Shown in pieces: positions 1-5,577 of a stretch of DNA of 8,522 nt. This DNA is from JAMLGJ01 sp047972145 (lineage in GTDB: Bacteria; Actinomycetota; Acidimicrobiia; Acidimicrobiales; Microtrichaceae). Position numbers and translations under genes: made by a program. Position 1 is the stretch's first letter. Each line of letters begins with the position of its first letter. Location of the stretch: NCBI GenBank assembly GCA_047972145.1, contig JBKEAI010000048.1, positions 1 to 8,522 on the forward strand. Direction: 5' to 3'. The notes beneath the pieces are model-generated. The model was not told where the DNA came from, searched no databases, and saw nothing but the letters and a program-made list of their open reading frames with translations.

Positions 1-1142
1 AGCGTGGTGACACCCGGCTGGTACGGGTCGTTGCCCGACGGAGCCTCGTACGCCCACACCCGCAGGTTGGTGCGCGGGCTTCCACCGTCCTGCGGGTTCG
101 GTGACCACGTCACACGGATGCAGCCGTTGGTGAGCCTGGTCGCCACGGGGGTGGACGGCTTGTCCGGGCCTGTGGGCTCGGGGTTCATCGGTCCGTAGGC
201 GTCGGACTGGGGGCCAGGTCCCATGTCGTTCACCGCCACCGCGGTCACGTAGTAGTTCACCGGTGGGCCCCCGATCGGCCGCACGTCGAGCGGGGCGTCG
301 CCCGCGGGAGGACCGAAGGTGACCTGATAGTAAGGCGGCACCGGTCCAGAGACGTTCACGGTCTTGGTCATCACCACCGGGGCATCGGGGGCGCCCTTGC
401 GCAGGCTGAGCTCGTAACGGGTCACCGGTTGGGGCGTGGAAGGCCGGAACCTCACGTTGACGTACTGGTAGCGCGCGTCGTGAGCGAAGATCGCCGGTGG
501 CGGCGGAGTACCGGTCGGCAGTGTGTTGCCGTCGTAGTTAGGAACCCGTCGCGTGACCGTGAGGTCCACGTTCAACTCCGGGATGACCAGCGTGCACGTG
601 CGCCCGACACCGTACTGGTCCGGTGGGCAGAACTGGTCGGGGGAACCCACATCGGGCCCGCGCACGGTGGCGGAGCTCAGCGGTCCCAGGCCCTTGGCCA
701 GCTTCTTGGTGAACCGGAACCCGTCCTCGCAGACCCGCCGTTCGAGGGTGGTCGAGTCGCCGTCCTGCACCAACACCCAGGTGGCGGTCTTGGGAAGCTC
801 GTCGGGCCCCGCGTTGAGGTCCCAGTTGAACGACACCCGAGCCAACTCGGGCGGTGCGGTAGGTGACACCGATGCCGGGTCGACACAAGCGGCAACCGAG
901 CCCTCATCCACACCCTGTGGGTCGACGCTCTGCACGTCCTTGGTCCAGGCCTCCTCGATCTTCTGCGCAGCACCGTTGTCGATCAGGCGCTCGTGGCTGT
1001 CGCTGGAGCTCGTCAGACCGCTGATCATCGCAGCGGCGAGCGGACCCATGATCAGACCGGTGATCGCTATGACGATCATCGCCTCGATCAGGGTGACACC
1101 TCGTTGCTCGGCGGTGCGGCGTAGTCCGGCGGCGCTACCCAT
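1..1142 (-). CDS. PilW/PulJ-like prepilin with C-terminal fibronectin type III-like domains (3' end cut by window edge)
   Basis: Reading leftward from the ATG at 1142, the frame stays open for 380 codons and leaves the window, so the C-terminus is missing. Residues 1-15 form a basic class III leader ending in G15. The mature start VTLIEAM follows, with Glu at +5 and a hydrophobic helix to about residue 43, the hallmark of type IV prepilins cut by PilD. Downstream sequence resembles PilW/PulJ minor pilins only in general form. Residues about 215-320 look like an FnIII domain (TRYELSL, then YYVTAVAVNDMGPGPQS). A second FnIII begins near 329 with VTWSPNPQDGGSP. Four cysteines (86, 138, 172, 183) lie before the FnIII part; a fifth (341) is in the second FnIII. 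The start overlaps the previous stop as TGATG and has a strong ribosome binding site. Likely role: minor pilin displaying an adhesive or spacer region outside the cell. The prepilin call is firm; the W-type assignment and the adhesive role are inference. Confidence 0.87.
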   Translation of the reverse strand, partial: MGSAAGLRRTAEQRGVTLIEAMIVIAITGLIMGPLAAAMISGLTSSSDSHERLIDNGAAQKIEEAWTKDVQSVDPQGVDEGSVAACVDPASVSPTAPPELARVSFNWDLNAGPDELPKTATWVLVQDGDSTTLERRVCEDGFRFTKKLAKGLGPLSSATVRGPDVGSPDQFCPPDQYGVGRTCTLVIPELNVDLTVTRRVPNYDGNTLPTGTPPPPAIFAHDARYQYVNVRFRPSTPQPVTRYELSLRKGAPDAPVVMTKTVNVSGPVPPYYQVTFGPPAGDAPLDVRPIGGPPVNYYVTAVAVNDMGPGPQSDAYGPMNPEPTGPDKPSTPVATRLTNGCIRVTWSPNPQDGGSPRTNLRVWAYEAPSGNDPYQPGVTT

Positions 1143-1633
1143 CAGCACTTCCTCCCCACTATCCCCTCCGGGCAGCGCGTGTCGCGCTTTACGAACACCA
1201 ACTCGGTGGACACCTGGCCACGGGTACGAGCCTGCACCGACACCGTCACACGCTGTGCCCCCTGATCGGGATCAGGACAGGTGTCGGACCACGCGGCGAC
1301 GGGATCGTCGTCGGACGCGAGGTACTGCACATCCACGATCTCCTCGGTGTAGGTGGCATCGGTAGCAAGGTTGAGCGCCGACTCGTACAGCGCACCCTGG
1401 TCGGCTCCCGGACACGGGATGTAGTCCATGTCGTCGATCGCCTCGGCGAGCTCGGCCGCACGGTTGCCCACACGGACCTTGCTCTGGTGGGTGCCGGAGG
1501 TGAGCACGATCGCGTACAACAGGCTGAGCGTGGCCAACAGGGCGATGCCGATCAGCATCACTGCGATCGTCACCTCTATGAGGGACACACCGGATTGGTC
1601 GCGCATGGACCACCGGCGGGCCAGCGCGTGCAT
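1142..1633 (-). CDS. PilV-like type IV minor prepilin
   Basis: A 163-residue protein with a short basic leader ending in G15, then mature VSLIEVTIAVMLIGI with Glu at +5 and a hydrophobic helix to about residue 45. This is a canonical prepilin N-terminus for PilD cleavage and N-methylation. Size and leader fit PilV/GspI-type minor pilins. Four cysteines occur (74, 119, 154, 163). The last two enclose a nine-residue step at the extreme C-terminus, like the disulfide-bonded D-region of type IV pilins. The motif CPxxDQGA appears twice (residues 74-81 and 119-126). I chose the ATG at 1633 because it forms a TGATG overlap with the upstream stop. The ATG at 1606 (MRDQSG) would also leave an intact leader and cannot be excluded. 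The frame is open further upstream to 1804, but that part lies inside the PilX-like gene and would put a long basic stretch before the leader. The protein probably joins the tip complex with its two neighbours. Confidence 0.88.
   Translation of the reverse strand: MHALARRWSMRDQSGVSLIEVTIAVMLIGIALLATLSLLYAIVLTSGTHQSKVRVGNRAAELAEAIDDMDYIPCPGADQGALYESALNLATDATYTEEIVDVQYLASDDDPVAAWSDTCPDPDQGAQRVTVSVQARTRGQVSTELVFVKRDTRCPEGIVGRKC
1151..1155 (-). promoter_or_regulatory. Ribosome binding site of the PilW-like gene
   Basis: GGAGG, preceded by further G residues, lies 8 nt before the ATG at 1142 on the minus strand, inside the last codons of the PilV-like gene. With the TGATG junction it supports both reinitiation by terminating ribosomes and independent loading at this start. 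Confidence 0.75.
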
Positions 1634-4600
1634 CACACGTTCCCGGTCGAGTCGTCGGAGTACCACAGCACCTCGGGCACATCCGCGCTGGTCGGGTTGG
1701 CCTCGGTGACGTCGGGGTCGAAGCGCACCCCACTGCGGGCGAGGACGCGGTCCACGTCGGGATCGCACGGCCGCGGTGAAGCGGGTAGCGGATCCTGGAT
1801 ACATGCTGTGAGCGTCGCAAGGCGCGGGTTGGGAGTCTTGTCGATGAAGTTGCCGAACAGCGGCTCGGTGAACCCCGAACGGGGCCTAGCTCCGCTGATG
1901 CGCAGGTGTCGCAGGATCACACCTCGGGTGGCGAGCGGATAGCCGATGTCGTTGTCATCGACCTCCACCGCCGCGGACGGTGCGTAGATCGTTCCCTTCA
2001 CGCTCACGCGGCCGAACCAGTTGGTACGCCGCCCGGGACAGCTCCCCCAGCAAAGGCCACCGTCGTTGGAGTCCGATCCGTTGGCCGTATAGCTGTCGGC
2101 ACGCACGAGGGCGCAATCGGGGTTCTGGTAGTCGACCCTGTTGGGGTCGGAGTAGTCGGGAGCCTGCCCGCCGTCGTAGTTCGGGTGCGCGGTTACGCAA
2201 CCCGACTGCGGGTCGAGGATCGGCGTCGAGGTGTCCGACGGGGATGCCAGAGTGCCGATCGGTTCGATCTCGACGTCGAGCTCCAGTCCCTCCAGCAGGT
2301 CCTCTTGGTCGTAGGTGCAGTAGAAGATGGCAAGGCACCCGCCTCCGGATCCGAATGAGAAGTTGGAGGGCACGTTGGCCTTCCAACGGATCTGTGTGGG
2401 AGCAAAGCCCTTCGCATAGGTGCCACTGGTCGGTTGTGCGACGCAGTTACGCGTGGCGCCGTCGTAGAGCACCAGCGGCGACGCGGAAGTAGCCGGCTCG
2501 TTGGCCCACTGGCGCAGGTCGCCCTTGGTCTGGCGGGCAGCCTCGTTGCACGCACCGACCTTGAGCCGCGAGGAGTCGCCGCCAATTTCGATGGTGAACT
2601 GGCCGCCCTCGGTCGCATACGAGGTGCGCGCCGACACCTTGGACACCCGATAGCCGGCCGGTGGGGTGAACCCCGGGAAGCCGTACACGATGTCCTTGGC
2701 ACCGTCGTCCTTGGGTTCGCAAACGGCCAGGAACAGCCCGATGCACTGACCCTTGTAGGAGATCGTCGCCGCCTGGAGCGTGGTCGGCTCACCGATGCGG
2801 ATCGCACCGTTGGAATTGGAAAAGCCGGTGGTACCTCCACTCGATCCGTTGTCGCGCACCGGCGCCGCCGATGCCCTCATCTCGTCGACACCCGGCACCC
2901 CGTAGATGCCGGTGACCATCGAGTCCTCTGGGTCATCAGGGTCGGGACCACCGCAGACCTCCAGGCTCCCATCTGCCGCGTACACGTGCGACTCACCACC
3001 GAAGATCAACTGACCACCAGGCTTGGAAGGATCGCAGTCCGACTTGGCGGGCTGGACCGGCTGGGACCCGGTCGGAGCAACCAACTCGCAGGTGTCGAAC
3101 TCGTCGACGTCACCGTCGCCGTCGGAGTCGGAGCAGTTGTACGGCTGGGGAAAAGCTGCGCCCTGGTAGGAGTCGTAGTAGATCCTCACACCGTCGAGGT
3201 CGAAGGTGGGAACCCCGGAGTTCCAGATGTTCTTTTCGACCTTGAAGGTCACACGCAGGTTGTTGATCGCCTGCACCGACCCGCAGTTGTTGGCGAGGAT
3301 CGCGGCCTCACCGGGGCTCAACGACGCGACGCTGGTGGAGGGAACCGCGCTGCCCGCGGCGTGACTCGTGTCGATCGCCCCAAGGTTCAGGGTGAACTCG
3401 CCGCACGTCTTGGCCACGTTGTCGCGCGGATCAAGGTAGTCAACGACGATCTTGGGGATCGTGCCCGTGGCGTTGTTCATGGCGAAGTTCACATCCACGA
3501 AGATCCGCCCGTTGGGGAGACCGACCTCGGCGATCGGGTTGCCCGTGACCTTCGGGGTGAACTGGGCGAGGCGCATCGAACGCTGACCAAACGAAGGACA
3601 TGTGAAGATCCAGAAGCTGCACGGCTTGTAGGTGGCGGGGATCGTGTCGATCACCTTTGCCTCACCCTGGTTGATCCAAGACGTCAGGAAGTTGCCCTCG
3701 ACCGCACCGGCAGTGTCGATCTCCACACCCACTCGCTGGCCGTACCCGATGCTGCCCGAACCGCTACCGGTCGGATCCACCTCGGGCAGAGCGGTCCAGC
3801 CGTCGGGCCAGCCCACGATCACACGCGGCTTCGAAGAGGCGTTCTGATCCGCCCCGCCGAGGCACCAGCGGTACGGGCTCTCAGACTCGAAACCGCCACA
3901 CTTCGACCTGCTGGCGACGTTGTCGAAGTCCATGTAGAACGCGGCGGTCTCGTCGTCGCCTGTGAGCAGTTCGCGGTCAGCACCGGGGTTGGGAGCGAAC
4001 CAGAACGTGCGGTCCGGGCACGCCGGATTGGCGGTGTAGGCGTTCAGCGTCGACACGTCGTCGTAGCGGCCCCACAGGAAGATCACCGGGGTGCCCGCGG
4101 GGATGTTGCACACCGAGCCCGGCTTGGGCAGTGGCACCAGGTTCTTTGGCACCGTCGCACTGCCCGATGGGTTCGCATTCTCGTCGAACACGTACGCGGT
4201 GGTACGGGTGGGCAGGGTGTACCCGTTGGACAGGCTGCCATCGGCATCGAAACCGACCGGCAGGAACTCGGCGCGGATGTCACCGATGGGCGTGATCGTG
4301 TCGTTGATGCGGCCGGGGTCGGAAAAGAGCGGTCTACCGTCCCATGGCATTCCGGGATCATCACGGTTGGTGTTGGCCCGGTTGCACTGCACGTCATCGG
4401 AGATGTTGGCGCCCCCGGGAGCGGTAACCCCCGACTCGAATGGACCGCCGTTCGCGTCCTCGCATCCGTACTGAGCCTTGATCACACCACCGTCGCCTCC
4501 GGCTACCTCCAGGCTGAACCCGTCCTTGAGCTGGAGCCGACCCGCCAGGTTGACGTCCCCCTCGATTCGCACCGGACCAACACCGCGGTCCTTGGTGGTG

Positions 4601-5166
4601 CAGCTACCGATTCCGCCCCAGGTGGAGCGCTGCCGCTTGCGGGCACTCAGCGAGTTCTCGCTCTGGCCAGGTGAGTCGCCGGTGAGCCAACCCGTGAAGC
4701 TGTCCCACAGACTGGAGCACTTCTCGTAGCTGTAGGGACCCGGCTCGTTGTGACGGTCGCCGAGCAACAGCACCGATTCCGGCGGCGCGATGCCCGAATC
4801 CGGTGGGATCCCCGAGCCAGAACCGGGTTCGGTTTCACAGCTCACCGTGATCGTCTCACCCGCCGCTGTCCCGGACTCGTAGACGCAGTCATCGTTGGAC
4901 GACGGCAGGTAGTCGGGATCGACCGCCACCTCGTCGTTGCGCGCCACCCAGTTGACCGCCTCCTTGATGGCACCGTCGGCCGCGTAGCGGGTGTCCCGAA
5001 CGCCGTCGTAGGTGCGCGTCACCTTGAGGCTCGTGTTGCCGAACGCCACGAGGCTCGCAGCGATGATCCCCAACACCGAGATGGTGATGAGCGTGAACAT
5101 GAGTGCCGAGCCCGTCTGAGACGCTCCGCGTGCAGCCCTCCGCTCCTCCAGCTTCAAGCTTCGCAT
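1633..5166 (-). CDS. Giant PilX-like prepilin-type protein with large cysteine-rich extracellular region and calcium-binding loop
   Basis: A 1,177-residue protein. Residues 1-19 are a basic leader ending ASQTG; residues 20-42 (SALMFTLITISVLGI...) are a hydrophobic helix. The following stretch to about 75, with TSLKVTRTYD and RYAADGAIKEAVNW, resembles the N-terminal domain of PilX. Glu at +5 is absent (Phe), as in many PilX/GspK-like pilins. The other roughly 1,100 residues form an extracellular passenger with 30 cysteines, an even number that would allow disulfide pairing. Residues 680-691 (DSDGDGDVDEFD) match a dockerin/EF-hand calcium loop. Short related segments recur near 196-221, 717-739 and 1052-1070 (for example YAADGSLEV and YAPSAAVEV). 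Two regions ending at DLDGVRIYYDS (656-666) and LLEGLELDVEI (957-967) read like beta-sandwich modules. Typical PilX is only about 150-200 residues. I chose the ATG at 5166 because GGAGGG lies just ahead; an ATG at 5223 would add 19 residues but has no comparable site. Likely role: tip adhesin or scaffold. That role is inference. Confidence 0.85.
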   Translation of the reverse strand: MRSLKLEERRAARGASQTGSALMFTLITISVLGIIAASLVAFGNTSLKVTRTYDGVRDTRYAADGAIKEAVNWVARNDEVAVDPDYLPSSNDDCVYESGTAAGETITVSCETEPGSGSGIPPDSGIAPPESVLLLGDRHNEPGPYSYEKCSSLWDSFTGWLTGDSPGQSENSLSARKRQRSTWGGIGSCTTKDRGVGPVRIEGDVNLAGRLQLKDGFSLEVAGGDGGVIKAQYGCEDANGGPFESGVTAPGGANISDDVQCNRANTNRDDPGMPWDGRPLFSDPGRINDTITPIGDIRAEFLPVGFDADGSLSNGYTLPTRTTAYVFDENANPSGSATVPKNLVPLPKPGSVCNIPAGTPVIFLWGRYDDVSTLNAYTANPACPDRTFWFAPNPGADRELLTGDDETAAFYMDFDNVASRSKCGGFESESPYRWCLGGADQNASSKPRVIVGWPDGWTALPEVDPTGSGSGSIGYGQRVGVEIDTAGAVEGNFLTSWINQGEAKVIDTIPATYKPCSFWIFTCPSFGQRSMRLAQFTPKVTGNPIAEVGLPNGRIFVDVNFAMNNATGTIPKIVVDYLDPRDNVAKTCGEFTLNLGAIDTSHAAGSAVPSTSVASLSPGEAAILANNCGSVQAINNLRVTFKVEKNIWNSGVPTFDLDGVRIYYDSYQGAAFPQPYNCSDSDGDGDVDEFDTCELVAPTGSQPVQPAKSDCDPSKPGGQLIFGGESHVYAADGSLEVCGGPDPDDPEDSMVTGIYGVPGVDEMRASAAPVRDNGSSGGTTGFSNSNGAIRIGEPTTLQAATISYKGQCIGLFLAVCEPKDDGAKDIVYGFPGFTPPAGYRVSKVSARTSYATEGGQFTIEIGGDSSRLKVGACNEAARQTKGDLRQWANEPATSASPLVLYDGATRNCVAQPTSGTYAKGFAPTQIRWKANVPSNFSFGSGGGCLAIFYCTYDQEDLLEGLELDVEIEPIGTLASPSDTSTPILDPQSGCVTAHPNYDGGQAPDYSDPNRVDYQNPDCALVRADSYTANGSDSNDGGLCWGSCPGRRTNWFGRVSVKGTIYAPSAAVEVDDNDIGYPLATRGVILRHLRISGARPRSGFTEPLFGNFIDKTPNPRLATLTACIQDPLPASPRPCDPDVDRVLARSGVRFDPDVTEANPTSADVPEVLWYSDDSTGNV

Positions 5167-5169
5167 CTG

Positions 5170-5175
5170 CCCTCC
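5170..5175 (-). promoter_or_regulatory. Ribosome binding site of the PilX-like gene
   Basis: GGAGGG on the minus strand, 3 nt before the ATG at 5166 (core GGAGG with 4 nt spacing). The spacing is slightly short but the match is strong. It decides the start over the in-frame ATG at 5223, which has no such motif. Confidence 0.75.
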
Positions 5176-5205
5176 AACGCCTTGGCACTGCAACACAGCA
5201 GGTTC

Positions 5206-5222
5206 TGTCGTGTGACACGACA
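5206..5222. promoter_or_regulatory. Perfect 17-bp palindrome, operator or leader hairpin candidate
   Basis: TGTCGTGT-G-ACACGACA is a perfect 8-bp inverted repeat around one central base, 39 nt upstream of the ATG at 5166. As DNA it has the size and symmetry of a dimeric repressor site. As RNA it could fold into a 7-bp stem with a 3-nt loop in the 5' leader. Half of it (CGTGTGACA) recurs at 5300-5308. No regulator family can be named from this alone. Confidence 0.45.
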
Positions 5223-5252
5223 TGTTGCTGTTTGCCTAGCCATCTCCACACT

Positions 5253-5279
5253 CTTCATACCATTTTTAACGGTATCAAG
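5253..5279 (-). promoter_or_regulatory. AT-rich dyad, possible promoter or operator of the minor pilin operon
   Basis: On the minus strand CTTGATACC and GGTATGAAG form a 9-bp inverted repeat with one mismatch around a 9-nt spacer (GTTAAAAAT), in the most AT-rich part of the gap. An extended -10-like word TGGTATGAA lies in its downstream arm, about 90 nt ahead of the start. TTGATA upstream is only 13 nt from it, too close for a normal -35, so promoter activity is a weak inference. Confidence 0.3.
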
Positions 5280-5456
5280 CCGTTTTGTACAGACCTCAGC
5301 GTGTGACATGGGGAATCCCACCTGTGCAGCTCGGCTCGGACCCAGTCCAATCGGCTGCAAAAACCAGATCGTTAGAACTGTTGGGCGGGCGGCCCGAACA
5401 ACCGGTCGAAAGGTGTGCGAACCGTCAGCCGCACCCCGTCGGTACCACCCACATCC

Positions 5457-5507
5457 CGTTCTGTGGTGCGAGACGCGCTCGTGGAGCTAGCGAGGCACCA
5501 CAGAACG
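5457..5507 (-). repeat. 13-bp perfect inverted repeat after pilC, possible terminator or attenuator
   Basis: CGTTCTGTGGTGC at 5457-5469 is repeated exactly in inverted form at 5495-5507, with a 25-nt loop. The loop contains a second small stem (GCTC/GAGC, 5477-5487). The structure starts about 70 nt past the pilC stop, where a terminator would be expected. No T-run follows on the minus strand, so it is not a classical intrinsic terminator. It could be a U-less terminator, an RNA 3'-end stabiliser or a protein-binding site. Confidence 0.5.
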
Positions 5508-5561
5508 ATGCTCTAAGGGAGAACTCGGCTCGAGAACCGGGAGGCGCTCGGCGAGCTCGCG
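5475..5561. repeat. Pair of 18-bp imperfect direct repeats
   Basis: The stretch 5475-5492 (GCGCTCGTGGAGCTAGCG) matches 5544-5561 (GCGCTCGGCGAGCTCGCG) at 15 of 18 positions without gaps. One copy is in the loop of the 13-bp inverted repeat, the other directly follows the pilC stop. Both are self-complementary in part. In GC-rich DNA some of this can arise by chance. Confidence 0.3.
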
Positions 5562-5577
5562 GCTCAGTGGGTCCGGC

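Larger units (their letters stand above)
5167..5577. other. 411-bp intergenic region between pilC and the PilX-like gene
   Basis: No believable gene is seen here on either strand. The short open frames are unsupported, and one on the minus strand (5360-5154) runs into the PilX-like gene. The pilC-side half is GC-rich with several dyads; the stretch about 5221-5300 is markedly richer in A and T than its surroundings. In order along transcription it holds a 13-bp inverted repeat, a GC-rich hairpin near 5381-5398, an AT-rich dyad (5279-5253) and a perfect palindrome (5222-5206). The word CGTGTGACA (plus strand) occurs at 5209-5217 and again at 5300-5308. The gap separates machine genes (pilBC) from the minor pilin cluster, so the pilins may have their own promoter here. 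Confidence 0.7.

Noticed and set aside
2434..4674. Long plus-strand open frame (746 codons) opposite the giant PilX-like gene
   Set aside because: It is antisense to a gene with a clear prepilin N-terminus, RBS and coupled neighbours. Its translation is rich in Arg, Val, Gly and His with no recognisable domain, typical of the shadow frame of a GC-rich gene.
5206..5230. Crp/GlxR-type site (TGTGA-N6-TCACA)
   Set aside because: TGTGA is present, but the second half-site is not at the right spacing; the palindrome here is a different word.
5224..5260. Sigma-54 promoter (GG-N10-GC) for the pilin operon, as known for pilA in some proteobacteria
   Set aside because: The nearest candidate around TGGCTAGGCAAAC does not keep the GG/GC spacing.
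5154..5360. Small minus-strand open frame (68 codons) in the gap before the PilX-like gene
   Set aside because: It overlaps the RBS and start of the PilX-like gene, lacks a good ribosome site and has no recognisable features.
5358..5398. Intrinsic terminator from the GC-rich hairpin near 5381-5398 and the T-run at 5363-5359 (minus strand)
   Set aside because: The T-run is about 20 nt past the stem and the stem has a bulge, so it does not fit a classical intrinsic terminator.
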